From Pseudomonas sp. RSB 5.4 (GTDB lineage: Bacteria > Pseudomonadota > Gammaproteobacteria > Pseudomonadales > Pseudomonadaceae), in NCBI RefSeq assembly GCF_037126175.1, contig NZ_CP146986.1, forward strand, positions 4,597,001-4,661,000: 64,000 nt of DNA, given 5' to 3'. The notes under the pieces were generated by a model. That model was not told the DNA's origin, made no database searches, and saw nothing but the letters and a program-made list of their open reading frames with translations. Positions 55,199-64,000 of the stretch are shown piece after piece. The position numbers and the translations under genes are program-made. Each line of letters begins with the position of its first letter. The first letter of the stretch is position 1.

Positions 55199-55843
55199 AT
55201 GCAACTCAAGAATCCCATCCTCGGCCTGTGCCAACAGTCCACGTTCATGCTCAGTGCCGCCAAAGTCGATCAATGCCCTGACGACGAAGGCTTCGAAGTG
55301 GCGTTCGCCGGTCGTTCCAACGCTGGTAAATCCAGTGCACTGAACACCCTGACTCACGCCAGCCTGGCGCGCACCTCGAAAACCCCGGGTCGCACACAGC
55401 TGTTGAACTTCTTCAAGCTAGACGATGAACGGCGTCTGGTCGACCTGCCGGGCTATGGTTATGCAAAAGTACCGATCCCGCTCAAGCAACACTGGCAGCG
55501 TCACCTCGAGGCTTACCTCGGTGGCCGCGAGAGTTTGAAGGGTTTGATTTTGATGATGGACATCCGCCATCCAATGACCGATTTCGACCTGCTGATGCTC
55601 GACTGGGCCGTTGCCGCCGGCATGCCGATGCACATTCTGCTGACCAAGGCCGACAAGCTGACCTATGGCGCAGCCAAGAACACGCTGCTGAAAGTGCAGT
55701 CGGAAATCCGCAAGGGCTGGGGTGATCTGGTGACGATCCAGCTGTTCTCGGCGCCAAAACGCATGGGTCTGGAAGAGGCCTACACTGTGTTGGCAGGCTG
55801 GATGGAACTGGCGGACAAGGGTGCGGAAACAACAGCTGAATAA
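55199..55843 (+). CDS. engB: Ribosome biogenesis GTPase EngB/YihA
   Basis: A 214-residue GTPase required for 50S subunit assembly. G1 is GRSNAGKS, G2 includes [15 protein letters not shown]3 DLPGYG, G4 TKAD and G5 LFSAPKRMG. The ATG at 55199 gives [14 protein letters not shown], the usual N-terminus; the longer upstream frame is not family-like. Its 3' side is followed by a long inverted repeat and the ErsA gene on the other strand. Confidence 0.96.
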   Translation: MQLKNPILGLCQQSTFMLSAAKVDQCPDDEGFEVAFAGRSNAGKSSALNTLTHASLARTSKTPGRTQLLNFFKLDDERRLVDLPGYGYAKVPIPLKQHWQRHLEAYLGGRESLKGLILMMDIRHPMTDFDLLMLDWAVAAGMPMHILLTKADKLTYGAAKNTLLKVQSEIRKGWGDLVTIQLFSAPKRMGLEEAYTVLAGWMELADKGAETTAE

Positions 55844-55853
55844 TCGGATTATG

Positions 55854-55977
55854 GAAAATTGGTTGTAGTGCGGTCAGGCAAGGCAAAAGCGTTAATAAAA
55901 AGCGGAGTTTAGGGGACCTAAATGAGCATTTTTAGTAACGCTTTTAACGCAGCATGACCGCGCTACAGCCGATTTTT
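55854..55977. repeat. Roughly 120-bp imperfect inverted repeat after engB
   Basis: Outer arms AAAATTGGTTGTAGTGCGG (from 55855) and the near-complement ending at 55977; inner arms AAAAGCGTTA (55885-55894) and TAACGCTTTT (55936-55945); a central palindrome around 55911-55925 (TTTAGGGGACCTAAA). The whole could form one long cruciform. It resembles intergenic repeat families of P. fluorescens (R0, R178, R200 in strain SBW25), but I cannot assign it. It may also serve as the engB terminator. Confidence 0.7.
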
Positions 55978-55981
55978 GGGT

Positions 55982-56114
55982 AAAAAAAGCCCCGGACTTC
56001 GTATGGGGAGGGAGAAGTTCCGGGGTTTAAGCTCCGAACCGCTAGGGCGGGGTTCAGATATCTGCCAACACTTAACACAACATAGGAGCATTGAAGGGCT
56101 TCACCAGCCATTCA
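55982..56114 (-). ncRNA. ersA: Small RNA ErsA
   Basis: Between engB and polA, the known place of ErsA in P. aeruginosa. Transcription would start near 56114, just after the sigma-22 promoter, and ends in a clear terminator: stem CCCCGG.ACTTC/GAAGT.CCGGGG with a C-rich loop (TCCCTCCCCATAC), then seven T (55982-55988). The length of about 133 nt agrees with the published ErsA (about 132 nt). A second internal hairpin is GAACCCCGCCCTAGCGGTTC (56036-56055). ErsA acts with Hfq on algC and other envelope-related mRNAs; here that is by homology. Confidence 0.82.
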
Positions 56115-56119
56115 GTATC

Positions 56120-56147
56120 TCTGAGTAGTGAGTTGTCAGATTAGTTC
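56120..56147 (-). promoter_or_regulatory. Sigma-22 (AlgU/RpoE) promoter of ErsA
   Basis: On the minus strand GAACTA (56147-56142) is followed after 17 nt by TCAGA (56124-56120). This fits the AlgU consensus GAACTT-N16/17-TCTGA apart from two bases. Transcription would start 6-7 nt beyond the -10. It implies control of ErsA by envelope stress. Confidence 0.75.
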
Positions 56148-56206
56148 AGATTTTTTTCAAAAAGCTTTGGAATTACCCCAAGCGCGTTTCGAAATAAGCG
56201 CGTTTC

Positions 56207-56243
56207 GGGCGTTTGCCGCGACGGTGTGTCGCGGCAAACGCCC
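56207..56243 (-). terminator. 16-bp hairpin after polA
   Basis: GGGCGTTTGCCGCGAC (56207-56222) pairs exactly with GTCGCGGCAAACGCCC (56228-56243), loop GGTGT. It lies 13 bp past the polA stop. No T run follows; instead there is a 12-bp direct repeat AAGCGCGTTTCG at 56180-56191 and 56196-56207. Probably ends or protects polA mRNA and isolates it from ErsA. Confidence 0.75.
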
Positions 56244-56255
56244 GGGCCAGATGCC

Positions 56256-59060
56256 TTAGTGCGCTTCATCCCAGTTGTTGCCGACGCCGACTTCCACCAG
56301 CAACGGCACGTCCAGCTTCGCCGCTTCGCTCATGTGCAGGCGGATTTCCTGGCTGACCTGATCGACCAGATCCTCGCGAACCTCCAGCACCAGTTCATCG
56401 TGCACCTGCAGGATGACTTTGGCGTCCAGCCCCGAAGCCGTCAGCCAGTTATCCACCGCCACCATGGCTTTCTTGATGATGTCGGCGGCAGTGCCCTGCA
56501 TCGGCGCGTTGATCGCCGTGCGCTCGGCGGCAGCGCGTTCCTGCGGCTTGTTCGAGTTGATTTCCGGCAGATACAGACGGCGACCGAAGAAGGTCTCGAC
56601 ATAGCCCTGATCAGCGGCCTGCTTGCGGGTGCGCTCCATGTATTCGCGCACACCCGGGTAGCGGGCGAAGTAGGTGTCGATGTAGGCCTTGGCGATCTTG
56701 GTGTCGACGCCGATGTCCTTGCCGAGCTTCTGCGCGCCCATGCCGTAGATCAGGCCGAAGTTGATCGCCTTGGCGCCACGGCGCTGGTCGGAAGTCACTT
56801 CGTTCAGCTCAACCTTGAACACTTCAGCGGCGGTCGCGGTGTGCACGTCCAGGTTGTTGCGGAAGGCGTTCATCAGGCCTTCGTCTTTGGACAGGTGGGC
56901 CATGATCCGCAGCTCGATCTGCGAATAGTCCGCCGCCAGCAGTTTGTAGCCCTTTGGCGCAACGAACGCCTGGCGAATACGCCGGCCTTCAGCGGTACGC
57001 ACCGGAATGTTCTGCAGGTTCGGATCGCTGGAGGACAGGCGTCCGGTAGAAGCCACGGCCTGGTGGTACGAGGTGTGGATACGCCCGGTGCGCGGGTTGA
57101 TCTGCTCCGGCAGCCGATCGGTGTAGGTGCTTTTCAGTTTGCTCATGGAACGGTGTTCCATCAGCACTTTCGGCAGACGGTGATCGTCCTCGGCGAGCTT
57201 GGCCAGCACTTCCTCAGCGGTCGATGGCTGGCCCTTGGCGGTCTTCTTCAGCACCGGCAGGCCGAGCTTTTCGTAGAGGATCACGCCCAACTGCTTCGGC
57301 GAGCCGAGGTTGAATTCTTCCCCGGCGATCTCGAATGCTTCGCGCTCCAGCGCGACCATCTTGTTGCCCAGCTCGATGCTCTGGATGCCGAGCAGTTCGG
57401 CGTCGACGAACGCGCCTTGACGCTCGATGCGCGCCAGCACCGGCACCAGCGGGATCTCGATGTCGGTCAGCACGCTGGCCAGGCTCGGGATGGCGCTGAG
57501 TTTGTCGAACAGAGTCTGGTGCAGGCGCAAGGTGATGTCGGCGTCTTCGGCGGCGTACGGGCCGGCCTGCTCCAAAGCGATCTGGTCGAAGGTCAGTTGC
57601 TTGGCGCCTTTGCCGGCGATGTCCTGGAAGCTCACGGTGGTGTGATCCAGGTACTTCTGCGCGAGGCTGTCCATGTCGTGGCGGGTCGCGGTGGAGTTGA
57701 GCACGTAGGACTCAAGCATGGTATCGAAGGCGATGCCGCGCACGTTGATGCCTTGGCTCTGATCGCCGCCGATGGCGCAGTTGGCCAGGATGTTCATGTC
57801 GAACTTGGCGTGCTGACCGACCTTGAGTTTGTTCGGGTCTTCCAGAATCGGCTTGAGCGCGCGCAGCACAGTGTCGCGATCCAGTTGCTCCGGCACGCCG
57901 ATGTAGGAGTGGGTCAGCGGGATGTACGCCGCTTCGTTGGCCTGCACCGCGAACGACAGGCCGACCAGTTGCGCCTGCTGCGCGTCGATGCCGGTGGTTT
58001 CGGTGTCGAAGGCGAACAGCTTGGCGTTGTTCAGTTTCTCCAGCCAGGCGTCGAAACGCGTCTGGTCGAGAATGGTTTCGTAGGCGGCTTCAGCGGGGGC
58101 GGCAGGCGCTTCGTCCGCTGGTGCGCTGAACAGATCGCCAGCCGGCGCAGGCTCGGCGGCTGCGCTCAGTTCCTGGCGCTTGGCGTCGCGATCCAGATCA
58201 TTCAGCCAGCTCTTGAATTCCAGCAGGGTGTAGAGCTCGTAGAGCTTGGCCGGGTCTTCCGCGCCCATTTGCAGGTCGTCGAGGCCGATGTCCAGCGGCA
58301 CGTCGACCTTGATCGTTGCCAGTTGATAGGAGAGGAAGGCCATCTCCTTGTGCTCTTCGAGCTTGGCCGGCAGGGTCTTGGCCCCGCGGATCGGCAGCGT
58401 CGGCACGATGTCGAGATTCGCGTAAAGCTCGGTGAGTCCACCGTTGACCCCGACCAGCAGGCCGGAAGCGGTTTTCGGGCCGATGCCGGGAACGCCCGGG
58501 ATGTTGTCGGAAGAATCGCCCATCAGCGCCAGATAATCGATGATCTGCTCGGGAGCGACGCCGAATTTCTCCTTCACGCCCTCCACGTCCATCGAGCTAC
58601 CGGACATGGTGTTGACCAAGGTAATGTGACCGTCGACCAGTTGCGCCATGTCCTTGTCACCGGTGGAGATGATCACCGGGCGATCCGCTGCTGCGCTGCT
58701 GCGGGCCAGCGTGCCGATAACGTCGTCAGCCTCGACGCCGTCCACGCACAGCAGCGGGAAGCCGAGGGCGATCACGCTCTGGTGCAGTGGCTCGATCTGC
58801 ACGCGCATGTCGTCGGGCATGCTTGGACGGTTGGCCTTGTATTCGGCGTACATCTCATCGCGAAACGTCCCGCCCTTGGCGTCGAAGACCACGGCGAACG
58901 GGCTGTCCGGGTACTGCTTGCGCAGACTCTTGAGCATGTTCAGCACACCTTTGACCGCGCCGGTCGGCAGGCCTTTGGAGGTGGTCAGCGGTGGCAGTGC
59001 ATGGAACGCGCGGTACAGGTAAGACGAACCGTCCACCAGGACGAGGGGGGCTTGGCTCAT
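56256..59060 (-). CDS. polA: DNA polymerase I
   Basis: A 934-residue enzyme with three domains. The 5'-3' exonuclease (1-290) starts [19 protein letters not shown] and includes GVEADDVIG and GDSSDNIPG. The 3'-5' proofreading domain has [11 protein letters not shown] with both metal-binding acids, so it is active. The polymerase domain has [13 protein letters not shown] (motif A), [15 protein letters not shown] (O helix) and [10 protein letters not shown] (motif C). ATG 59060 was chosen over an in-frame start 12 bp upstream. A 956-codon opposite frame is a shadow. Confidence 0.97.
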   Translation of the reverse strand: MSQAPLVLVDGSSYLYRAFHALPPLTTSKGLPTGAVKGVLNMLKSLRKQYPDSPFAVVFDAKGGTFRDEMYAEYKANRPSMPDDMRVQIEPLHQSVIALGFPLLCVDGVEADDVIGTLARSSAAADRPVIISTGDKDMAQLVDGHITLVNTMSGSSMDVEGVKEKFGVAPEQIIDYLALMGDSSDNIPGVPGIGPKTASGLLVGVNGGLTELYANLDIVPTLPIRGAKTLPAKLEEHKEMAFLSYQLATIKVDVPLDIGLDDLQMGAEDPAKLYELYTLLEFKSWLNDLDRDAKRQELSAAAEPAPAGDLFSAPADEAPAAPAEAAYETILDQTRFDAWLEKLNNAKLFAFDTETTGIDAQQAQLVGLSFAVQANEAAYIPLTHSYIGVPEQLDRDTVLRALKPILEDPNKLKVGQHAKFDMNILANCAIGGDQSQGINVRGIAFDTMLESYVLNSTATRHDMDSLAQKYLDHTTVSFQDIAGKGAKQLTFDQIALEQAGPYAAEDADITLRLHQTLFDKLSAIPSLASVLTDIEIPLVPVLARIERQGAFVDAELLGIQSIELGNKMVALEREAFEIAGEEFNLGSPKQLGVILYEKLGLPVLKKTAKGQPSTAEEVLAKLAEDDHRLPKVLMEHRSMSKLKSTYTDRLPEQINPRTGRIHTSYHQAVASTGRLSSSDPNLQNIPVRTAEGRRIRQAFVAPKGYKLLAADYSQIELRIMAHLSKDEGLMNAFRNNLDVHTATAAEVFKVELNEVTSDQRRGAKAINFGLIYGMGAQKLGKDIGVDTKIAKAYIDTYFARYPGVREYMERTRKQAADQGYVETFFGRRLYLPEINSNKPQERAAAERTAINAPMQGTAADIIKKAMVAVDNWLTASGLDAKVILQVHDELVLEVREDLVDQVSQEIRLHMSEAAKLDVPLLVEVGVGNNWDEAH

Positions 59061-59134
59061 GAGCAGAATCAACCTTTTCGGCGGGCCCGGCGCTAGAATA
59101 GCGGGACCGTTGACGACAAAGGGACAAGGTTATC

Positions 59135-59431
59135 ATGCGTACGTTAAATCGCTTGCTGCTGGTCGGTTTGATTGCTGCCTCACCAATGGCCGCGATGGCG
59201 GCGGATGATGCGCCGTCAAAGGAGCCGGAAGTTACCATCAACACGCACACCGAAGGCGACAAGGTCATTCAGGAATACAGCCGCAGTGGCTTCGTGTATG
59301 CGATCAAGGTCACGCCGAAGGGCGGCAAACCGTATTTTCTGGTGCGCGCCGATGGTTCGGACGTGAACTACATCCGTTCCGACCAACCGGATATGCTGAT
59401 TCCGTCGTGGGAAATCTTTACCTGGAAGTAA
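59135..59431 (+). CDS. DUF2782 periplasmic protein
   Basis: A 98-residue secreted protein with a signal peptide (ending AMA, near residue 22). The mature part is short and beta-rich: EVTINTHTEGDKVIQEYSRSG and YAIKVTPKGGKPYFLVRADG. This is the DUF2782 family, typical of pseudomonads between polA and thrB (PA5494). Function unknown. It is 61 bp from thrB in the same direction, probably one operon. Confidence 0.88.
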   Translation: MRTLNRLLLVGLIAASPMAAMAADDAPSKEPEVTINTHTEGDKVIQEYSRSGFVYAIKVTPKGGKPYFLVRADGSDVNYIRSDQPDMLIPSWEIFTWK

Positions 59432-59492
59432 GATTCCCGACTTTTAATCGGCGTCGCTTGATTGCGGCGCCCGAACTGAGCAGTTTTTAACC

Positions 59493-60446
59493 ATGTCTGT
59501 GTTCACCCCCCTGGCTCGGCCCGAGCTGGAAACCTTTCTCGCCCCTTACGGGCTCGGCCGTCTGCTTGATTTCCAGGGGATCGCCGCCGGCAGCGAAAAC
59601 ACCAATTTCTTTATCAGCCTGGAGCAGGGCGAGTTCGTCCTGACCCTGGTCGAACGCGGCCCGGTGCAGGAAATGCCGTTCTTCATCGACCTGCTCGACG
59701 TACTGCACGAGGCCGATCTGCCGGTGCCCTACGCGCTGCGTACCACCGACGGCGTGGCGCTGCGTGAGCTCAAGGGCAAACCGGCGCTGCTGCAGCCGCG
59801 CCTGTCCGGCAAGCACATCAAGGTCGCCAACGCCCAGCATTGCGCGCAGGTCGGCGAGTTGCAGGCGCATCTGCACCTGGCGACCCAGGGCGAGCGCATG
59901 ATCAAGCGCAAGACCGACCGTGGCCTGGACTGGATGCTGGAGGAGGGCACCGAGTTTCTTTCGCACCTGAGTGACGAACCGCGTGCGTTGCTGCACAAGG
60001 CACTGGATGAAATCACCCACCAGAAAGACAGAATTCTCGCGCTGCCACGGGCCAACATTCACGCTGACCTGTTCCGCGACAATGCGATGTTCGAAGGCAC
60101 GCACCTGACCGGGTTGATCGACTTCTACAACGCCTGCTCGGGGCCGATGCTCTATGACGTGGCGATTGCCTTGAATGACTGGTGTTCGGACGAGGAAGGT
60201 TTGATTGACGGGCCGCGTGCCCGCGCATTCCTCGGTGCCTATGCGGCGCTACGTCCGTTCACGGCCGCTGAAGCGGAGCTATGGCCGACCATGTTGCGCG
60301 TGGCGTGTGTGCGGTTCTGGTTGTCGCGGTTGATCGCCGCCGAGCAGTTTGCCGGGCAGGACGTGCTGATTCACGATCCGCAGGAGTTCGAGCAGCGTTT
60401 GGCGCAGCGGCAGCAGGTGCATACGCCGCTACCATTCGCTCTCTAA
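59493..60446 (+). CDS. thrB: Homoserine kinase
   Basis: Phosphorylates homoserine in threonine synthesis. The 317-residue protein belongs to the choline-kinase-like (APH) type, not the GHMP type of enterobacteria. Evidence is NIHADLFRDNAMFEG (the HxDxxxxN motif) and LIDFYNACSG (metal-binding Asp), with GSENTNFFI and FVLTLVERG in the N-lobe. Matches PA5495. Followed by a REP doublet; the nrdJ genes that follow in P. aeruginosa are absent here. Confidence 0.93.
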   Translation: MSVFTPLARPELETFLAPYGLGRLLDFQGIAAGSENTNFFISLEQGEFVLTLVERGPVQEMPFFIDLLDVLHEADLPVPYALRTTDGVALRELKGKPALLQPRLSGKHIKVANAQHCAQVGELQAHLHLATQGERMIKRKTDRGLDWMLEEGTEFLSHLSDEPRALLHKALDEITHQKDRILALPRANIHADLFRDNAMFEGTHLTGLIDFYNACSGPMLYDVAIALNDWCSDEEGLIDGPRARAFLGAYAALRPFTAAEAELWPTMLRVACVRFWLSRLIAAEQFAGQDVLIHDPQEFEQRLAQRQQVHTPLPFAL

Positions 60447-60448
60447 AG

Positions 60449-60562
60449 TGTGGCGAGCGAGCTTGCTCGCGCTGGGCTGCGAAGCGGCCCCCAAAATTCT
60501 GGCATTCAGCCCATATTTTGTGAGTGCTGCGCACTCAAGCGGGAGCAAGCTCCCTCGCCACA
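60449..60562. repeat. REP doublet with variant ends
   Basis: TGTGGCGAGCGAGCTTGCTC (from 60449) and the inverted unit ending CTCCCTCGCCACA (to 60562). GGCTGCGAAGCGGCC lies in the spacer, as in the repeat at 21846-21978, so the two share an inner module. Between convergent thrB and znuA. Confidence 0.82.
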
Positions 60563-60574
60563 GGTCTTGTGGGG

Positions 60575-61495
60575 TTACAACGATTCCAGGCACCCGGCCA
60601 GATCGTTGCCCAATTTCTCCAGCACCTGCTCATAACCCTGAGCGGTTGCCGGGGTGTAACCGCCCAATGCATCCAGCTCCGCCAGCTTCACCGGCAGGCC
60701 TGCCACCAGGGTTTCCGCCAGGCGCGGACGCAGCGGCGGTTCGCTGAACACACAGGTCTTGCCCACTTCCTGCAGGCGCTTGCGCATCGCAGCCACATGC
60801 TGCGCACCCGGCTGCACTTCGGCGGCCACGCTGAACACGCCAGTGTGTTTCAGGCCGTAAGCGTCCTCGAAGTAATCGAAGGCTTCGTGGAACACGAAGT
60901 ACGGTTTGCCCTCGACATCAGCCATGCGCTTTTTCAAGCGTGCATCCAGTGCGTCGAGGCGCTCATCGAAAGCCTTGGCGTTGCTCTGATAGCGCTCGGC
61001 GTTGGCCGGATCGGCTGCGCTGAGGTCGGCGGCCATTTTGTCGGCAATGACCCGCGCGTTGACCGGCGATAGCCACAAATGCGCGTCCAGCGTGCCCGGG
61101 CGATGATCGTGATCATGCTCGTCGGCGTCTTCGGCGTGGGAGTGGCTGTCTTCGGCGAAGCGGCGCAGCTTCATGCCCGGCAGATCCTGCACGGCCACGC
61201 TTGGCAGCGTACGACCGTTGAGCACCCGTGGCAGGAAACCTTCCATGTCCGGGCCGATCCAGTACAGCAGATCCACCGATTGCACCTTGCGCACGTCGGA
61301 CGGGCGCAGCGCGTAGTTATGCGGCGACGCGCCCGGCGGCAGCAGCACTTCCGGGATGGCCACACCGTCCTGCACGGCCGCGGCAATCAGCTGCAACGGT
61401 TTGATGCTGGTGAGGACCTTGACCTCGGCCTGAGCCGAACCGATCAGCAGAAAACTGGCGATAAACGCCACAAAAACAGAAAAAAGTCGGGACAC
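60575..61495 (-). CDS. znuA: Zinc ABC transporter substrate-binding protein
   Basis: A 306-residue periplasmic cluster A-I binding protein. Signal peptide ends at about residue 23 (SAQA). Zinc ligands: His in PGASPHNYALRP, the His-rich loop DSHSHAEDADEHDHDHRPG (about 120-140), HLWLSP and HEAFDYFE. Start is GTG 61495 (weak ribosome site); an in-frame GTG at 61504 would add three residues. Divergent from zur across a Zur-like site, so zinc-repressed expression is likely. Confidence 0.93.
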   Translation of the reverse strand: MSRLFSVFVAFIASFLLIGSAQAEVKVLTSIKPLQLIAAAVQDGVAIPEVLLPPGASPHNYALRPSDVRKVQSVDLLYWIGPDMEGFLPRVLNGRTLPSVAVQDLPGMKLRRFAEDSHSHAEDADEHDHDHRPGTLDAHLWLSPVNARVIADKMAADLSAADPANAERYQSNAKAFDERLDALDARLKKRMADVEGKPYFVFHEAFDYFEDAYGLKHTGVFSVAAEVQPGAQHVAAMRKRLQEVGKTCVFSEPPLRPRLAETLVAGLPVKLAELDALGGYTPATAQGYEQVLEKLGNDLAGCLESL

Positions 61496-61522
61496 GATGA
61501 CCACTCAAGGAGGCGAGAACGG

Positions 61523-61535
61523 GTAACATAATAAC
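61523..61535. promoter_or_regulatory. Zur-box-like operator between znuA and zur
   Basis: GTAAC-ATA-ATAAC resembles the Zur consensus GTTAT-ANT-ATAAC, with an exact right half and two mismatches in the left. It lies 28 bp from the znuA start and 27 bp from the zur start, so one site could repress both units when zinc is sufficient. Confidence 0.65.
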
Positions 61536-61561
61536 GTCTCTATCAAAACTCGTCGCCGCCC

Positions 61562-62044
61562 ATGCCTATTACACCGATTGCCAGCCGTCCACACGACCAC
61601 TCTCATTGCGTGCACAGCGCACTGACCGAGGCCGATACCTTGTGCGCCCAGAAAGGCCTGCGCCTGACTGCGTTGCGCCGGCGGGTGCTGGAGCTGGTGT
61701 GGCAGAGCCACAAGCCGCTGGGCGCCTACGACATTCTGGCGGTGCTCAGCGAGCAGGACGGCCGCCGCGCCGCGCCGCCGACCGTGTACCGCGCGCTGGA
61801 TTTCCTCCTGGAAAATGGCCTGGTGCACCGCATTTCTTCGCTCAACGCCTTTGTCGGTTGCGTGCATCCGGAACATGCGCATCAGGGCCAGTTCCTGATC
61901 TGCCGCGACTGCCACGCCGCCATTGAGCTGGAACAGAAAGCTATCAGCGACGCGATCATCAATAGCGCCAAGGATGTCGGCTTCATCGTCGAAGCACAGA
62001 CCGTCGAAGTGGTCGGCCTGTGCTCCGGTTGCCAGGGGGCCTGA
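61562..62044 (+). CDS. zur: Zinc uptake regulator
   Basis: A 160-residue Fur-family repressor. N-terminal winged helix ([28 protein letters not shown]) and a C-terminal metal-binding dimer domain. Structural zinc is bound by two CxxC pairs: CRDC near residue 119 and CSGC at the end (near 154); regulatory ligands include HPEHAHQG. First gene of the operon; its stop overlaps the znuC start (TGATG). Confidence 0.95.
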   Translation: MPITPIASRPHDHSHCVHSALTEADTLCAQKGLRLTALRRRVLELVWQSHKPLGAYDILAVLSEQDGRRAAPPTVYRALDFLLENGLVHRISSLNAFVGCVHPEHAHQGQFLICRDCHAAIELEQKAISDAIINSAKDVGFIVEAQTVEVVGLCSGCQGA

Positions 62045-62829
62045 TGAGCAACCCGTTGATCCGTCTGGAGCACGTCGCCGTCACGTTTGCCGGGCAGACC
62101 GTGCTGGACAACATCGAGCTGAGCGTCGAACCGGGGCAGATCGTCACCCTGATCGGCCCCAACGGCGCCGGCAAGACCACACTGGTGCGCGCCGTGCTTG
62201 GCCTGCTGAAGCCTGACAGCGGCAGTGTCTGGCGCAAGCCGAAACTGCGCGTCGGCTACATGCCGCAAAAGCTTCACGTCGACCCGACCTTGCCGCTGTC
62301 GGTGCTGCGTTTCCTGCGTCTGGTGCCGGGTGTTGATCGCCCGCGTGCGCTGGCTGCGCTGAGGGAAGTCGGCGCCGAGCACGTTATCGACAGCCCGGTG
62401 CAGACCGTTTCCGGCGGCGAAATGCAGCGCGTGCTGCTGGCCCGGGCGCTGTTGCGCGAGCCGGAGTTGTTGGTGCTCGACGAGCCGGTGCAGGGCGTGG
62501 ATGTCGCCGGCCAGGCCGAGCTGTACAGCCTGATCACTCGCCTGCGCGACCGGCATGGTTGCGGGGTGCTGATGGTCTCGCACGATTTGCATCTGGTGAT
62601 GAGCACCACCGATCAGGTGGTCTGCCTCAACCAACACGTCTGCTGTTCCGGGCACCCCGAGCAGGTCAGCGGCGATCCGGCGTTCGTCGAGCTGTTCGGC
62701 AAGAACGCGCCGAGCCTGGCGATCTATCACCACCATCACGACCACGCCCACGACCTGCACGGTTCGGTGGTCAAGGCGCCCGCTGCGGGCCACACCCACG
62801 TTCACGGAGACCACTGCAAGCATGGCTGA
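62044..62829 (+). CDS. znuC: Zinc ABC transporter ATP-binding protein
   Basis: A 261-residue ATPase with Walker A GPNGAGKT, signature [16 protein letters not shown], Walker [14 protein letters not shown] and H-loop VSHDLH. The last 40 residues are rich in histidine ([12 protein letters not shown] and [12 protein letters not shown]), which may buffer or sense zinc; such tails are common in pseudomonad ZnuC. It overlaps znuB by 8 bp. Confidence 0.96.
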   Translation: MSNPLIRLEHVAVTFAGQTVLDNIELSVEPGQIVTLIGPNGAGKTTLVRAVLGLLKPDSGSVWRKPKLRVGYMPQKLHVDPTLPLSVLRFLRLVPGVDRPRALAALREVGAEHVIDSPVQTVSGGEMQRVLLARALLREPELLVLDEPVQGVDVAGQAELYSLITRLRDRHGCGVLMVSHDLHLVMSTTDQVVCLNQHVCCSGHPEQVSGDPAFVELFGKNAPSLAIYHHHHDHAHDLHGSVVKAPAAGHTHVHGDHCKHG

Positions 62830-63610
62830 TTTTCTGTTGTATGCCCTGCTTGCAGGTCTGGCGCTGGCGCTGGTTGCCGGGCCGTTGGGTTCGTTCGTGG
62901 TCTGGCGGCGCATGGCCTATTTCGGCGACACCCTGTCCCACGCCGCGCTGCTTGGCGTGGCCCTGGGCTTTCTGCTGGATGTCAGTCCGACGGTGGCGGT
63001 GACCGTCGGCTGCCTGCTGCTGGCGGTGCTGCTGGTGACGTTGCAGCAGCGTCAGCCGCTGGCGTCGGACACGCTGTTGGGGATTCTCGCGCCGAGTACG
63101 CTCTCTCTTGGCCTGGTGGTACTAAGCTTCATGCATGAAGTGCGGATCGACCTGATGGCCTATCTGTTCGGCGACTTGCTGGCGATCAGTCCGACCGATC
63201 TGGCGTGGATCCTCGGTGGCAGCGCGGCAGTGCTGGTGTTGCTGGTGACGCTGTGGCGGCCGCTGCTGGCGATTACCGTGCATGAGGAATTGGCCAGGGT
63301 CGAAGGCCTGCCGGTGGCGGGTCTGCGCATGGCGCTGATGCTGTTGATCGCGGTGGTGATCGCGGTGGCGATGAAAATCGTCGGTGTGTTGCTGATTACT
63401 TCGCTGTTGATCATCCCGGCGGCTGCGGCACAACGTCACGCCCGTTCGCCGGAGCAGATGGCGCTGGGCGCGAGCCTGCTGGGCATGCTCGCCGTGTGTG
63501 GCGGGCTGGCGCTGTCATGGTTCAAGGACACCCCGGCGGGGCCGTCAATCGTTGTGACGGCAGCCGCACTGTTTCTGCTGAGTTTTGTTCTGCCCCGTCG
63601 AGGGGTGTAG
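62822..63610 (+). CDS. znuB: Zinc ABC transporter permease
   Basis: A 262-residue ABC-3-family permease with about eight membrane helices. [22 protein letters not shown] (residues about 28-49) is the family's N-terminal signature; [10 protein letters not shown] and the cytoplasmic loop [17 protein letters not shown] contact the ATPase. Last gene of zur-znuC-znuB. Confidence 0.95.
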   Translation: MADFLLYALLAGLALALVAGPLGSFVVWRRMAYFGDTLSHAALLGVALGFLLDVSPTVAVTVGCLLLAVLLVTLQQRQPLASDTLLGILAPSTLSLGLVVLSFMHEVRIDLMAYLFGDLLAISPTDLAWILGGSAAVLVLLVTLWRPLLAITVHEELARVEGLPVAGLRMALMLLIAVVIAVAMKIVGVLLITSLLIIPAAAAQRHARSPEQMALGASLLGMLAVCGGLALSWFKDTPAGPSIVVTAAALFLLSFVLPRRGV

Positions 63611-63647
63611 ACTTGCTCGCTTTTTGCGCAAATAGAGAGTCGCAGGA

Positions 63648-64000
63648 ATGAAGCCGTTCGCCTCCCGTTATCTGCTCCTTGTCGCATTTTCCGTGCTGCT
63701 GGGCGCCTGCCAAAGCACGCCGCCGGTGGCCGAAGCCCCCGACGCGCGGGCCACGGCCATCGCACAGCTGGAGCAAAGCCTGGCCAGCAGCGAACTGGCC
63801 ACCGCCGAAGACCAATTGGCCGCCTTGCAGGCACAGAACCCCAACGATCAGTCGCTCGAGCAATACCAGCGCCAGTTGGCCGAAGCCTACCTGCGCCGCA
63901 GTCAGATCGTGTTGCAGAAAGGTGATGTGAACGCGGCAGCGACCGCACTGAGCCGTGCCCGCGCGCTGATGCCCAAGGCCCCGGCGCTGACCGGTGGCGT
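63648..64000 (+). CDS. Lipoprotein, TPR-like (3' end outside window)
   Basis: The first 117 residues of a secreted lipoprotein. The lipobox VLLGACQ places the lipidated Cys near residue 20. Then helical repeats rich in Ala, Gln and Leu (AIAQLEQSLASSELATAEDQL, QRQLAEAYLRRSQIVLQKG, AALSRARALMP) suggest TPR-like units. It is 37 bp after znuB. Matches PA5502 in order. Function unknown. Confidence 0.8.
   Translation, partial: MKPFASRYLLLVAFSVLLGACQSTPPVAEAPDARATAIAQLEQSLASSELATAEDQLAALQAQNPNDQSLEQYQRQLAEAYLRRSQIVLQKGDVNAAATALSRARALMPKAPALTGG

Noticed and set aside
56436..57075. Further DnaA boxes in polA (TTATCCACC near 56444 and TGTGGATAC near 57065)
   Set aside because: Each has a mismatch at the last position, so they were not counted among the perfect sites.
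56226..59096. 956-codon open frame opposite polA
   Set aside because: Composition and lack of a ribosome site show it is a reverse-strand shadow of polA.

Overview
The window is a GC-rich, densely coding stretch of a Pseudomonas chromosome, most likely from the P. fluorescens group. The evidence is gene order: two blocks match the P. aeruginosa map almost gene for gene (PA numbers are from memory, not a search). Ten REP doublets of the type common in fluorescent pseudomonads support this. I found no tRNA, rRNA, insertion sequence, prophage or CRISPR array.

Block 1 (about 1-25.5 kb) corresponds to the oriC-proximal genes PA0005-PA0032. A divergent response regulator and histidine kinase pair at the left edge is followed by plsC, gmhB, glyS-glyQ, tag, an LpxL/HtrB acyltransferase, PilZ and TPR proteins, trkA-rsmB-fmt-def, a TsaP-like LysM protein, dprA, tsaC, qor, hemF, aroE, a SulP transporter, and the choline-O-sulfate genes choX-betC with their LysR regulator. 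The block carries 15 perfect DnaA boxes (TTATCCACA). I found none in the other 38 kb.

The middle (about 25.5-41 kb) is a more variable region. It holds small redox and detoxification genes, a two-gene ATPase plus putative PD-(D/E)xK nuclease cassette (27.0-28.5 kb) that is the best candidate for an undescribed defence-like system, a CitMHS citrate transporter with an A-rich leader, TerC, a Na/Pi cotransporter, an M16 peptidase with a C-terminal membrane anchor, a DUF5924 protein, a four-gene MCE (Mla/Pqi-like) lipid transport operon, and a Gate-domain protein. Most REP doublets lie here.

Block 2 (about 41-64 kb) corresponds to PA5479-PA5502: gltP, an Ivy-type lysozyme inhibitor, DUF1328, algB-kinB (alginate and virulence control), a CSS-EAL phosphodiesterase, an AmpDh2-like amidase, dgcH, an EEP hydrolase, dsbA, cytochromes c4 and c5, engB, the sRNA ErsA with a recognisable sigma-22 (AlgU) promoter, polA, DUF2782, thrB, the znuA / zur-znuC-znuB zinc locus with a Zur-box-like site, and the start of a lipoprotein gene. 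In P. aeruginosa, blocks 1 and 2 lie on opposite sides of oriC, so the middle region marks a rearrangement relative to that species.

Functional themes are housekeeping near the origin (tRNA charging, formyl-Met handling, DNA uptake and repair, heme and aromatic synthesis), envelope maintenance, c-di-GMP and alginate control, periplasmic redox, and zinc homeostasis.
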